A DNA stretch of 64,000 bases. Origin: Roseococcus suduntuyensis. GTDB lineage: Bacteria; Pseudomonadota; Alphaproteobacteria; Acetobacterales; Acetobacteraceae. Where the stretch lies: contig NZ_JACIDJ010000006.1 in NCBI RefSeq assembly GCF_014196305.1, positions 1-64,000 of the forward strand. The letters run 5' to 3'. Under the pieces are notes generated by a model, which did no database searches, was not told where the DNA came from, and saw only the letters and a program-made list of their open reading frames with translations. How positions within the stretch are numbered: position 1 is the first letter of the stretch; each line of letters starts with the position of its first letter. The position numbers and the translations under genes are program-made. Positions 41,599-50,178 of the stretch are shown here, one piece after another.

Positions 41599-42570
41599 GT
41601 GGCGGTCTACACCGAGGTCACGGATGAGGCGCTGCGCGCCTTCCTGGCCGAATATGGCATCGGCGAGCTTCAGGCCTATCGCGGCATCGCGGAAGGCGTC
41701 GAGAATTCCAACTACGCGCTGAAGACCACCCAGGGCGACTTCATCCTGACCCTCTATGAGAAGCGGGTGGACCCGGCGGAACTGCCCTGGTTCCTCGGCC
41801 TCATGCGGCATCTCGCGGCGCAGGGCCTCTCCTGCCCGGAGCCGGTGCCGGGGCGGGATGGCGCGGCGCTGCGGCAATTGGCCGGGCGGCCCGCGGCCAT
41901 CTGCACCTTCCTGCCGGGTTTCTGGCCGCGGCGGGTGCGGCCCTCGCATTGCGCGCCGCTGGGCGATGCGCTGGCGCGGCTGCACGCGGCCGGGATGGGC
42001 TTCCCGGCCACCCGGAAGAACGGGCTGGGCGCGGAGGCCTGGGCGCCGCTGCTGGACCGCTGCAGGGCGGATGGCGAACCCGGCCTGATCGCGGAGCTCG
42101 ATGCCGCGCTGGCCGCCATCCTCGCCGAATGGCCAGCCCCCGGCGCCCTGCCCATCGGGCACATCCATGCCGACCTGTTCCCGGACAATGTCTTCTTCCT
42201 GGAGGATGCGGGGCGGCGGCCACGCATCTCGGGGCTGATCGACTTCTACTTCGCCTGCACGGACATGCTGGCCTATGACATCGCCATCGTGCTGAACGCC
42301 TGGTGCTTCGAGAGCGACTACCAGTTCAACGTGACCAAGGCGCGGGCCATCCTTTCCGCCTATGGCGCGCGGCGGCCGCTCACCCCGGCCGAATGGGCGG
42401 CGTTGCCGGTGCTGTGCCGGGGGGCGGCCATGCGCTTCCTGCTGACCCGCCTCTATGACTGGGTGAACACGCCCCCGGGCGCCATGGTCACGCGCAAGGA
42501 CCCGCTGGAATACCTGCATCGCCTGCGCTTCTTCGCCCATGCGCGCGACGCCGCCGCGATCGGGGGCTGA
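41599..42570 (+). CDS. thrB: Homoserine kinase (ThrB, APH-fold type)
   Basis: A 323-residue homoserine kinase of the aminoglycoside-phosphotransferase fold used by alphaproteobacteria and pseudomonads. It phosphorylates homoserine for threonine synthesis. The motifs are [24 protein letters not shown] (quoted in part), the catalytic loop [13 protein letters not shown] near residue 190, and [18 protein letters not shown]. The start is GTG (41599), 15 bases after the ispH stop. Confidence 0.95.
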   Translation: MAVYTEVTDEALRAFLAEYGIGELQAYRGIAEGVENSNYALKTTQGDFILTLYEKRVDPAELPWFLGLMRHLAAQGLSCPEPVPGRDGAALRQLAGRPAAICTFLPGFWPRRVRPSHCAPLGDALARLHAAGMGFPATRKNGLGAEAWAPLLDRCRADGEPGLIAELDAALAAILAEWPAPGALPIGHIHADLFPDNVFFLEDAGRRPRISGLIDFYFACTDMLAYDIAIVLNAWCFESDYQFNVTKARAILSAYGARRPLTPAEWAALPVLCRGAAMRFLLTRLYDWVNTPPGAMVTRKDPLEYLHRLRFFAHARDAAAIGG

Positions 42571-42571
42571 G

Positions 42572-43027
42572 ATGTCGGGCGAGACGGGCGGCGATGTGGT
42601 CGAGATCTGGACCGATGGCGGCTGCAAGCCCAATCCGGGCCCGGGCGGCTGGGCGGCCATCCTGCGCTTCGGCGCGGCCGAACGCGAACTGACCGGCGCC
42701 GAGCCGGCAACGACCAACAACCGGATGGAACTCTCCGCCGCCATCGCGGCGCTGGAGGCGCTGAAGCGCCCCTGCCGCGTGGTGCTGCACACCGACAGCG
42801 AATATGTCCGCAACGGCATGGAGCGCTGGATCAAGGGCTGGGTGCGCAACAACTGGCGCAACGCGGCGCGCGAGCCCGTGAAGAACTACGAGCTGTGGCA
42901 GCGCCTGCTGGCCGCCGCCAAACCGCACCAGGTCGAGTGGAAATGGGTGCGTGGCCATGCCGGCGACGTGATGAACGAGCGCGCCGATGTGCTGGCGACC
43001 CAGGCGCGGGAAAGCCTGGGCCGGTAG
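42572..43027 (+). CDS. rnhA: Ribonuclease HI
   Basis: A 151-residue RNase HI that cuts RNA in RNA-DNA hybrids. The catalytic residues Asp15 (WTDGGC), Glu53 (RMELSA), Asp75 (HTDSEY) and Asp139 (NERAD) are all present. The ATG is one base after the thrB stop. Its TAG stop opens into two CTGAT-type repeats. Confidence 0.96.
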   Translation: MSGETGGDVVEIWTDGGCKPNPGPGGWAAILRFGAAERELTGAEPATTNNRMELSAAIAALEALKRPCRVVLHTDSEYVRNGMERWIKGWVRNNWRNAAREPVKNYELWQRLLAAAKPHQVEWKWVRGHAGDVMNERADVLATQARESLGR

Positions 43028-43135
43028 CGTCTGATCGCCTTCGGTGACACCGAAGGCGTGAATCAGCCGCTCGGCAATTTGCGCCTGATCGCCTCCGGTG
43101 AATGCCGGAGGCGTGAATCAGCCGCTCGACAACGC
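43028..43135 (+). repeat. CTGAT-type repeat element, two different copies in tandem
   Basis: The first copy (43028-43080) begins right after the rnhA TAG stop and has stem CGCCTTCGG/CCGAAGGCG. The second (43081-43135) has stem CGCCTCCGG/CCGGAGGCG. Both are framed by CTGAT...ATCAG and carry TGAATCAGCCGCTCG. Comparing them shows a T-A to C-G change on both sides of the stem. They lie between the convergent rnhA and lipoprotein genes. Confidence 0.88.
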
Positions 43136-43141
43136 TCCGCT

Positions 43142-43483
43142 CTACCGCTCCGGCTGAAGGCTGCGCGGCCCCACGCGCAGCACGGGTGTCGCGCAGACCT
43201 CCAGCCCCGCCATCTCGATGGCGCTGCCATCCACGAAGACGACGCGAACCGCCTGGGGCTCGGCGCCGGCCGGCGTCTGGAAGCTGCCGCCGGGCGGCAG
43301 GAGGTTGGGCGCCAGCCGGTCACGCCCCCAGCCGGCCGGGCCGGTGCCGCTGACATAAAGCTGTTCGATGGCCTGGCCCGCGCCATTGCTCACGCGCAGC
43401 ACGGCGTCGCAGCGGCCCATGGGCGTGCCGCCACCGGCCGCCACGCAGCCGGCCAGGAGGAAGAGGGGAAGAACGCGCCACAT
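43142..43483 (-). CDS. Small lipoprotein, unknown function
   Basis: A 113-residue protein with a short signal and lipobox (MWRVLPLFLLAGC, Cys13). The mature domain contains LRVSNGAGQAIEQLYVSGTGPAGWGRDRL and RVVFVDGSAIEMAGLEVC (parts), a pattern of small exported beta-sandwich proteins I cannot name. Its ATG is 2 bases after the amidase stop, with GGAG 7 bases upstream, so it is expressed with the amidase. Confidence 0.75.
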   Translation of the reverse strand: MWRVLPLFLLAGCVAAGGGTPMGRCDAVLRVSNGAGQAIEQLYVSGTGPAGWGRDRLAPNLLPPGGSFQTPAGAEPQAVRVVFVDGSAIEMAGLEVCATPVLRVGPRSLQPER

Positions 43484-43485
43484 GG

Positions 43486-44889
43486 TCAGCTCCAATTCGG
43501 GTCAATGGCGGGGATGGCGGCGCCGCCGGTGATGGCCTCGCCGGCCGCCAGCAGCACATCCTCGCGGTAGCGCGGCCCGGCGAGCTGCACGCCCACCGGC
43601 CACTCGCCCGCCATGCCGGTGGTGACGGTGAGCGCCGGCACACCGATGAAGGGCAGGCCCACCTGGGTCAACTGCGCGTCCAGCATGTCCCGGAAGCGGT
43701 CGAAGCCCTTGGTGTCCTCCTCGTTGTCGAAGGGCAGTTCACCACAGACGGGCAGCAGCACCACCGGGTATCGGGTGAAGAATTGCATCCATTGCCGCAC
43801 GAAGCCCGCGCGCGCGGTCAGCGCGTCCTGCAACTCCGCGAGGTCGGCGGGCGGCGGGGTGAGCTTGGCCAGGTGCTGGTAGACCGCCAGCGAGGCGGGC
43901 TCGTTCTCCTGTTCGACCGCCGCCATCACGCCCCGGTGCAGCAGCTCCATCCAGAGCATGCCTTGCAGGCGGGCCGGTTCGCGCAGGGGGGGCAGGGCGT
44001 CCACCTCCTCCACCGTCCAGCCGGCTTCCTTGAGGCGGGCGGCGGCCTCGCGCAGCGCCTTCTCGACGGCGGGGTCCACCTTCATCCCCTCCGGCGCCAC
44101 GCACAGCGCCGCGTGGCGGGGCAGTTCGGGGCCGTCATGGGGGGCGGGCACATACCAGGGGTCGCGGTGGTCGGGCAGGCTCATGGCGTGCAGACCGAGG
44201 CGCACATCCGCCAGGCTGCGCGCCAGCGGCCCGCTGACCGACATCAGCTGCGGGCCGATATCACGCTCGGGCAGGGAAGGGTTCCAGACGGGAATCCGCC
44301 CCAGCGTGGGCCGCAGCCCATGGATGCCGCAGACATAGGCCGGGTAGCGCACCGAGCCGCCGATATCCGTCCCATGCCCGATGGCGCCGATGCCCGCCGC
44401 GGTGGCCGCGCCCGCCCCGCCCGAGGACCCCCCCGGCGTGATGTGCTGGCCCAGCGGGTTGTAGGTCGCGCCATGGATCAGGTTCGAGCAGAACCAGCGC
44501 ACCGAGAAGGCGGGTGTGTTGGTCCGCCCGATGATGACGGCGCCGGCCTTCTTCATGTTGGCCACCACCGGGTTGTCTTCCGGCGCGCGATGGTTGGCCT
44601 GGGCGCGCAGCCCATTGGTGGTGGCGAAGCCCGCCTGGTCCACATTCACCTTGATGGTGACGGGCACGCCGGCCAGCAGGCCGGGCGCCTCGCCCCGGGC
44701 CAGGGCGGCGTCCACGGCGTCGGCCGCTTCCAGGGCCTGTTCGGGCATGGTCTGGACCACGGCGTTGAGGCGGGGGTTCACGGCATCGAGCCGCGCCAGC
44801 GCCGATTGCGCCACTTCCCGCGCCGAGACCTTGCGCGCGGCGATGGCCGCCACCGTCTCGCTGGCCGTCCAGCCCCAGATCTCCGTCAT
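43486..44889 (-). CDS. Amidase, amidase signature family
   Basis: A 467-residue amidase. The Lys-Ser-Ser triad is Lys80 (VTIKVNVDQ), Ser155 (GGSSGGAG) and Ser179 (GTDIGGSVR). Its length is usual for the family; the substrate is not predictable. The ATG at 44889 (MTEIWGWTA) lacks a strong ribosome site, and an ATG ten codons upstream (44919) is possible. It lies downstream of the acyl-CoA dehydrogenase and cupin genes on the same strand. Confidence 0.92.
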   Translation of the reverse strand: MTEIWGWTASETVAAIAARKVSAREVAQSALARLDAVNPRLNAVVQTMPEQALEAADAVDAALARGEAPGLLAGVPVTIKVNVDQAGFATTNGLRAQANHRAPEDNPVVANMKKAGAVIIGRTNTPAFSVRWFCSNLIHGATYNPLGQHITPGGSSGGAGAATAAGIGAIGHGTDIGGSVRYPAYVCGIHGLRPTLGRIPVWNPSLPERDIGPQLMSVSGPLARSLADVRLGLHAMSLPDHRDPWYVPAPHDGPELPRHAALCVAPEGMKVDPAVEKALREAAARLKEAGWTVEEVDALPPLREPARLQGMLWMELLHRGVMAAVEQENEPASLAVYQHLAKLTPPPADLAELQDALTARAGFVRQWMQFFTRYPVVLLPVCGELPFDNEEDTKGFDRFRDMLDAQLTQVGLPFIGVPALTVTTGMAGEWPVGVQLAGPRYREDVLLAAGEAITGGAAIPAIDPNWS

Positions 44890-44945
44890 CGCCGCCCCCG
44901 TGCTCGGTTCTCCCGGCATCATCGCCGGGAGGGGCCGGGCGTCAA

Positions 44946-45317
44946 TCAGCCGGTGCCGAAGCCCGAACCCGGCTTGCGGTATTCCGGCCGCGGCGGGCTG
45001 AAGATGTCGAGCACGCGGCACCCCTCGGGCCCCGCGCGCATGGTGTGCGGCACGCCGCCCGGGGTGCGCCAGAAATCACCTTTCCGCACCTCGATCGCCT
45101 CATCGCCCTGGAAGCGGGTGGCGCTGCCTTCCAGCAGCACGCCCCATTGCTCCTCCGGGTGGTGGTGCATGACGCCCTCGGCACCCGGCGTGATTTCCAC
45201 CACCGAGAGCATGGCCTGCTCGCCCGCGAAGATGCGGGTGGTGACGCCGGGCGCCAACTCGCGGAACAGGCCGGCGGCGGTGTCGTCCAGGCGGTGGAAT
45301 TCGTCGCGCTGGCTCAT
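44946..45317 (-). CDS. Cupin domain protein
   Basis: A 123-residue single-domain cupin. The metal-site motif reads VMHHHPEEQWGVLLEG (His50-52, Glu55 region), and the second motif has GGVPHTMRAG. It may be a small dioxygenase, isomerase or binding protein. Its ATG overlaps the acyl-CoA dehydrogenase stop (ATGA at 45317-45314), indicating coupled translation. Confidence 0.87.
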   Translation of the reverse strand: MSQRDEFHRLDDTAAGLFRELAPGVTTRIFAGEQAMLSVVEITPGAEGVMHHHPEEQWGVLLEGSATRFQGDEAIEVRKGDFWRTPGGVPHTMRAGPEGCRVLDIFSPPRPEYRKPGSGFGTG

Positions 45318-46483
45318 CCCGGCAGTTCCAGCACGTTCTTGCTGAGGATGTTGCGCTGGATCTCGTTGGTGCCGCCATAGATCGTGGTGGGCCGCGCCTG
45401 GATATAGAGCGCGCCGGGGTTGAGGTTCCGGTTGCCCTCCATCGGCCCGAACAGCCCGGCATTCTCGCCCGCCACCTCCAGCGCCGTCTCGGTGATGCGC
45501 TGGAACAGCTCGGACTGCACGATCTTGAGCTGGGAGACGTCGGCGCCCAGCGGGCGGCCCTGCTTCAGCACCTCCACATAGCGGGCGTAGAGGGCCTTCA
45601 AATCCTCCAGATCCGTGCGATGGCGGCCGTAGCGGTCGGCAAACAGCGGGTCTTCCGCCATGCCCATCCGCTCGGCCAGCTGGCGCAGGCGGGTCAGCGC
45701 ATAGGCGGATTGGCGGGGACTGCCCAGGTAGATGCGCTCGAAGCTCAGCAGGGCCTTGGCCATGTCCCAACCCTTGTTGAGCGTTCCGACCAGGTTTTCC
45801 TTCGGCACCTTCACATTGTCGAAGAAGACCTCGCAGAACTCGTCATGCATCTCCAGGTTGATGATGGGCCGTACGGTGATGCCGGGCGTGTTCATGTCCA
45901 CCAGCAGGAAGGAAATGCCCTCCTGCTTCTTGGCCGCCTTGTCGGTGCGGACCAGCAGGAAGATCCAGTTCGCGTCCTGCGCCAGCGTCGTCCAGGTCTT
46001 CTGGCCGTTCACCACATAGTGGTCGCCCATGTCCACCGCCTCGGTGCGGAGGCTGGCCAGGTCGGAGCCGCTGTTGGGCTCGGAATAGCCCTGGCACCAG
46101 ATGTGCTCGCCATTCAGGATCTTGGGCAGGAAGTGCTGCTTCTGCGCCTCCGTCCCATACCGGATCACGAGCGGCCCCAGCATGATGATGCCGTGGTCGT
46201 TGCAGCGGGCGCAGCCCCAGCGCTCCAGCTCCTCGGTGAAGATGATCTGCTTCGCGGGCGACAGGCCAAGCCCGCCATATTCCCGCGGCCAGCCCGGGCA
46301 GAGCCAGCCCTTCTCGGCCAGCTTGAAGTACCAGACCTTGTTTTCCTCCCAGTGGAGGCGCTTCTCCGGGTTCCGCAACTCGGCCGGATAATTGGCCTCG
46401 ATCCAGGACCGGATGTGCAGGCGGAAGGCCTCGTCCGGCAGGGCGTTCAGATCATCCGGCTCACGCGGCGTGATGGCATTCAT
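45314..46483 (-). CDS. Acyl-CoA dehydrogenase
   Basis: A 389-residue FAD acyl-CoA dehydrogenase. Flavin and substrate segments are QGYSEPNSGSDLASLRTEA, TWTTLAQDANWIFLLVRTD (parts) and IYGGTNEIQRNILS at the C-terminus. The catalytic base cannot be placed with certainty by eye. Substrate chain type is unknown. A repeat copy separates it from the enoyl-CoA hydratase gene upstream; the genes still run in the same direction. Confidence 0.92.
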   Translation of the reverse strand: MNAITPREPDDLNALPDEAFRLHIRSWIEANYPAELRNPEKRLHWEENKVWYFKLAEKGWLCPGWPREYGGLGLSPAKQIIFTEELERWGCARCNDHGIIMLGPLVIRYGTEAQKQHFLPKILNGEHIWCQGYSEPNSGSDLASLRTEAVDMGDHYVVNGQKTWTTLAQDANWIFLLVRTDKAAKKQEGISFLLVDMNTPGITVRPIINLEMHDEFCEVFFDNVKVPKENLVGTLNKGWDMAKALLSFERIYLGSPRQSAYALTRLRQLAERMGMAEDPLFADRYGRHRTDLEDLKALYARYVEVLKQGRPLGADVSQLKIVQSELFQRITETALEVAGENAGLFGPMEGNRNLNPGALYIQARPTTIYGGTNEIQRNILSKNVLELPG

Positions 46484-46524
46484 GGGGCTTCTCCCGAGGC
46501 ATGATGGGGGTGGCGCGGTGGCGG

Positions 46525-46742
46525 CTGGGGAAGGCGCCGCCTTCCCCAGACCCCATCCGCCGGGGACTTTGGGTCCCCGGACCCCTCTCGCTGTGTATTG
46601 GGTTTGGAGGGAGGGGGCGTCGAGGTCGCAGCCTTGGCGAAGGGCGCGCGCGGCCCCCTCCCTCCAAACCCAACCCCGGTGAAAGGGTCCAGGGGCCCAA
46701 TGGCCCCTGGCGGGAGGGTTTGGGAGGGCAGGGCCCTCCCAA
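46525..46742 (+). repeat. Five-hairpin repeat element, copy C
   Basis: It has the same order of five hairpins as copies A and B but different stem sequences. CTGGGGAAGGC/GCCTTCCCCAG (46525-46549); CCGGGGACTTTGGGTCCCCGG (46560-46580); GGGTTTGGAGGGAGGGGG with its complement (about 46600-46671); CCAGGGGCCCAATGGCCCCTGG (46689-46710); GGGAGGGCAGGGCCCTCCC (46722-46740). The third stem differs from copies A and B on both arms and still pairs. It fills most of the 277-base gap between the acyl-CoA dehydrogenase and enoyl-CoA hydratase genes. Confidence 0.85.
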
Positions 46743-46760
46743 GCGCCGCCCGCGCCACTT

Positions 46761-47546
46761 TCATCGCCCCTGGAAGCGCGGTTTGCGCTTGTTCAGGAAG
46801 GCCTCGCGGCCTTCGCGGAAGTCGGTGGTGGTGAAGAGGGTGGCCTGGAAGTCGGATTCGCGGGCCAGCGCTGTTTCCAGGTCGTCCGCGAACCACTGCT
46901 TGGTGAAGGCGATGGGCAGGGGCGCTTCCTGGGCCAGCGTCTGGGCGCGTTCCAGCGCCACTTCCAGCGCCTTGCCCTTGGGCACCACATGGTCCACCAG
47001 GCCGATCGACTTGGCCTCGGTGCCGAGATACTGCGTGTGGAACAGCAGCATGTCGCGCGCGCGGCCAACACCAATACGTGCCGGCAGAGTGGCGGGCATG
47101 CCCATGTCCGACATCAGGCCGATCTTGTGGAAGCCGGCCATGAAGCGGGCGTCCTCGGCGGCCACGATGTGGTCGCACAGCAGGGCGAGCGAGAGGCCCG
47201 CCCCCACCGCCCAGCCCTCGACGGCGGCGACGATGGGCAGGTTGCCGCGCGCCAGAAGGCGCACCAGCCGGTGGGTGCGGCGCATCCGCTCGCGCCCGTC
47301 ATAGGCGCTTTCGATGTCCATGCCCGAGATGTCGCCACCGGCCGAGAAGACGCCCTCGCTGCCCGTCAGCACCAGGGCGCGCGTCTGGCCATCGGCCGAG
47401 GCGCGTTCGAGGGCCTGTTCCAGCTCCACGCGCAGCGGCACCGCAAGGGCGTTGCGGCGCGCGGGGTAGTCCAGCGTGAGCACCACCACGGCGCCATGGC
47501 GCTCCTCGGTGATGCGCATGCGCGTCTTGGGGTCCATGCCGTCCAT
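46761..47546 (-). CDS. Enoyl-CoA hydratase/isomerase family protein
   Basis: A 261-residue crotonase-fold protein. The oxyanion segments are VFSAGGDISGMD (about 65-76) and AVEGWAVGAGLSLALLCDHIVA (about 109-130, quoted in part). A Glu pair typical of hydratases is not evident in the second segment, so it may be an isomerase or other crotonase. GGAGGAAAC precedes the ATG at 47546. It follows an acyl-CoA dehydrogenase gene by 20 bases in a CoA catabolic set. Confidence 0.9.
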   Translation of the reverse strand: MDGMDPKTRMRITEERHGAVVVLTLDYPARRNALAVPLRVELEQALERASADGQTRALVLTGSEGVFSAGGDISGMDIESAYDGRERMRRTHRLVRLLARGNLPIVAAVEGWAVGAGLSLALLCDHIVAAEDARFMAGFHKIGLMSDMGMPATLPARIGVGRARDMLLFHTQYLGTEAKSIGLVDHVVPKGKALEVALERAQTLAQEAPLPIAFTKQWFADDLETALARESDFQATLFTTTDFREGREAFLNKRKPRFQGR

Positions 47547-47566
47547 TGTTTCCTCCCGCGCGGCCG

Positions 47567-48676
47567 TCAGGCCGCCTCGTCCTCGGTCTCGGGTGCCAGT
47601 TCCATGAAGCGGCGCCGGTGCAGGTTGGCGCCGCCATAGGCCGGCGCCAGCACCATGGTCCGCCGCAGGTGCAGGCCCACATCGTATTGGTCGGTGTAGC
47701 CGATGCCGCCATGGAGCTGGACGCAGGCCTGCTGCACCGCCATGCCGGCCTCGCTGGCGCGGGCCTTGGCGCGGCTGACCAGGGCGCAGGCGGCGTCGCC
47801 CGAAAGCCCGTCATCCAGCGCGGCGGCCGCCTGTTCCACGGAGGCGCGGGTCAGCGCCACCTGGATCTTGGCGTCGGCGGCCTTGTGCTGCAGGGCCTGG
47901 AAGGTGCCGATGATCTTGCCGAATTGCTGGCGGGTGCGGAGGTAGTCCAGCGTCATGGTGAACGCCGCCTCCATGCCCCCCAGCAGCGAGGCCGCCGTCA
48001 GCAGCGCCGCGCGGTCCAGCCCTTCGGCCAGCGCCGCGCCGACGTCATCGGCGATGTGCGTGCCCGGCCCGTGGCCCGCGAAGGGCAGGGGGCGGACGGT
48101 GCCGTAGTGGCCGCCATCCTGGGTCTGCTCGGTGGTGATCTCCACCTGGTCGCGGGTCAGCTGGTGAAGGGCCACGCGCCCGCCCTCAGCCACCGGCCAG
48201 AGGATGTGCGTGGCCCCCGCCGCCATGGGCACGAAGCGCCGCGCGCCCTCGGCCGAGGTCGCGGGGGACAGCGTGTGCGCGCGGTCCTGCCAGGCGGTCA
48301 GCACCACCGCCTCGCCGGCCAGGAGTTGCGGCAGGACGGTGGCTTCGCCCGCGGCCGCCAGCAGGTGCGCGGAGAGCATCAGCGCCACCACGGGCTCGGG
48401 CGCGCAGGCGCGGCCCACTTCCTCGGCCAGCGCCACGCCCTCGCCCAGGCCCAGCCCCGTGCCGCCGGCGGCTTCAGGGACGGATAGGCCGATCCAGCCC
48501 GCCTCGCCCATGGCGCGCAGCAGGGCCGGGTCGAAGCCCGGTTCCTGGAAGCGCAGGGCACGCACGCGCGCCATGTCGGTGCCCAGAAGCCCGCGCGCGC
48601 TGTCGCGGATCATCTCGATGCTCTCGGCGCGGTCGCCCTCGAAGGGCGCCACGCCGGCGGCGAGTGCCGCGCTCAC
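47567..48676 (-). CDS. Acyl-CoA dehydrogenase
   Basis: A 369-residue acyl-CoA dehydrogenase of the shorter, divergent type. It has GWIGLSVPEAAGGTGLGLGE, and RTRQQFGKIIGTFQALQHKAADAKIQV and QACVQLHGGIGYTDQYDVGLHLRRT (quoted in parts), typical of the FAD and dimer contacts. It begins with GTG overlapping the CoA-transferase subunit B stop (GTGA at 48676-48673). It could form a hetero-oligomer with the other acyl-CoA dehydrogenase of this locus, as in steroid and bile-acid catabolism; this is inference. Confidence 0.9.
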   Translation of the reverse strand: MSAALAAGVAPFEGDRAESIEMIRDSARGLLGTDMARVRALRFQEPGFDPALLRAMGEAGWIGLSVPEAAGGTGLGLGEGVALAEEVGRACAPEPVVALMLSAHLLAAAGEATVLPQLLAGEAVVLTAWQDRAHTLSPATSAEGARRFVPMAAGATHILWPVAEGGRVALHQLTRDQVEITTEQTQDGGHYGTVRPLPFAGHGPGTHIADDVGAALAEGLDRAALLTAASLLGGMEAAFTMTLDYLRTRQQFGKIIGTFQALQHKAADAKIQVALTRASVEQAAAALDDGLSGDAACALVSRAKARASEAGMAVQQACVQLHGGIGYTDQYDVGLHLRRTMVLAPAYGGANLHRRRFMELAPETEDEAA

Positions 48677-49317
48677 GAGCGGGTGTGCAGCTTGGCCGCA
48701 CTCTTCGCCTGGAGTTCCTCGAGGCTGATGCCGGGCGCGATGTCGCGCACCACGAAGCCCAGGCCAGGCTCGATGTCGAGCACGGCCAGGTTCGTATAGA
48801 CGCGCCGCACATTGCCGGGCGCGGTCAGCGGATAGCCGCAGCGCTCCACGATCTTGGGGCGGCCATCCTTGGTGGTGTGCTCCATCACGACCCAGAGCTG
48901 CTTGGCGCCCACGCCCAGGTCCATCGCACCCCCCACGGCCGGGGCCGTGTCGTTCTCGGAGGTGGCCCAGTTGGCGAGGTCGCCATTTTCCGCCACCTCG
49001 AAGCCGCCCAGCACGCAGAGGTCAATGTGCCCGCCGCGGATCATGGCGAAGCTGTCGGCGTGGTGGCAGAAGCTGCCGCCGGGCCGCAGCGTGACCATCT
49101 GCTTGCCGGCATTGATCAGCCAGGGGTCTTCGCGGCCCTTCTCGGGGGCCGGGCCCATGCCCAGCACGCCGTTCTCGGACTGGAAGATCACCTCGCGCTC
49201 CAGCGGCACATGGTCGGCGATCAGCGTGGGAATGCCGATGCCGAGATTGACGACCCAGCCTTCGGGAATGTCGGCGGCGGCCTTGGCGGCCATCTGGGCG
49301 CGGGAAAAGGGCTGCAT
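48673..49317 (-). CDS. CoA-transferase subunit B (3-oxoacid type)
   Basis: A 214-residue beta subunit of a class I CoA-transferase. The catalytic Glu lies in FQSENGVLGMGP (about residue 49). It has NLGIGIPTL and the GGFEVAENGDLANW segment. It works with the alpha subunit encoded 46 bases upstream; substrates of this class include acetoacetate and 3-oxoadipate. A GAGGAG ribosome site precedes the ATG. Confidence 0.93.
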   Translation of the reverse strand: MQPFSRAQMAAKAAADIPEGWVVNLGIGIPTLIADHVPLEREVIFQSENGVLGMGPAPEKGREDPWLINAGKQMVTLRPGGSFCHHADSFAMIRGGHIDLCVLGGFEVAENGDLANWATSENDTAPAVGGAMDLGVGAKQLWVVMEHTTKDGRPKIVERCGYPLTAPGNVRRVYTNLAVLDIEPGLGFVVRDIAPGISLEELQAKSAAKLHTRS

Positions 49318-49363
49318 GGCGTTTCTCCTCGTTGGGGAGTTTAGGTCAGGAAAGGGCGGACGG

Positions 49364-50044
49364 TCACGCCCAGGGCGCGCCGCGGTCCACGCGCACCACG
49401 CGCTTCACATAGATGCCGGGGGTCGCGATCATCTCGGGGCTGAGTTCGCCCAGTTCGCGGATGTGCTGCACCTGCGCGATGGTGATGTCGGCGGCCATGG
49501 CCATGACGGGGTTAAAGTTCCGGCCGGACTGGTTGTAGGTGATGTTGCCCCAGCGGTCGGCCTCCCAGCCCTCGATGAGGGCCACATCGGCCTTCAGCGC
49601 GTGCTCCATCACGTATTTGCGGCCATTGAACTCCCGCTCCTCCTTGCCCTTGGCCAGCAGCGTGCCGGTGGAGGTGGCGGTGTAGAAGGCGGGGATGCCG
49701 GCCCCCGCGGCGCGCATGCGCTCGGCCATGGTGCCCTGGGGGACGATCTCCAGCTCGATCTTCCCCTCGCGGTACAGCTCCTCGAAGACCACGCTGCCGG
49801 CGCTGCGCGGGAAGGAGCAGATGATCTTCCGCACCCGGCCCAGCTCCATGAGGCGGGCCAGCCCCACATGCCCCGTGCCCGCATTGTTGGCCACGCAGGT
49901 GAGGTCGGTGGCGCCCTGTTCGATCAGCCCCTCGATGAGTTCATCGGGCTGGCCCACGCTGCCGAAGCCGCCGATCAGGACGGTGCTGCCATCCTTCACG
50001 CCCGCAAGCGCTTCCGCCACCGAATTCACGATCTTGTTGATCAT
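49364..50044 (-). CDS. CoA-transferase subunit A (3-oxoacid type)
   Basis: A 226-residue alpha subunit. The glycine-rich VLIGGFGSVGQPDELI segment (about residues 22-37), NNAGTGHVGLARL and ATSTGTLLAKGKE are typical. Its ATG at 50044 has AGGAAAG upstream, and it is the first gene of the run scoA-like, scoB-like, acyl-CoA dehydrogenase, enoyl-CoA hydratase. The 134 bases upstream (50045-50178) hold no gene. Confidence 0.93.
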   Translation of the reverse strand: MINKIVNSVAEALAGVKDGSTVLIGGFGSVGQPDELIEGLIEQGATDLTCVANNAGTGHVGLARLMELGRVRKIICSFPRSAGSVVFEELYREGKIELEIVPQGTMAERMRAAGAGIPAFYTATSTGTLLAKGKEEREFNGRKYVMEHALKADVALIEGWEADRWGNITYNQSGRNFNPVMAMAADITIAQVQHIRELGELSPEMIATPGIYVKRVVRVDRGAPWA

Positions 50045-50178
50045 CCGCTTTCCTGCCCTCAAGCCCCGGGCGCGAGGTACGCCGCAGCCCGGTGGGCGGC
50101 GCACCGCGCGCCGCCGCTCTCTGTCGCGGCGGAGTGTGCGGGCAGGGGCCGCGTTCTCCAAGGGGGCGGAGCGGATTT

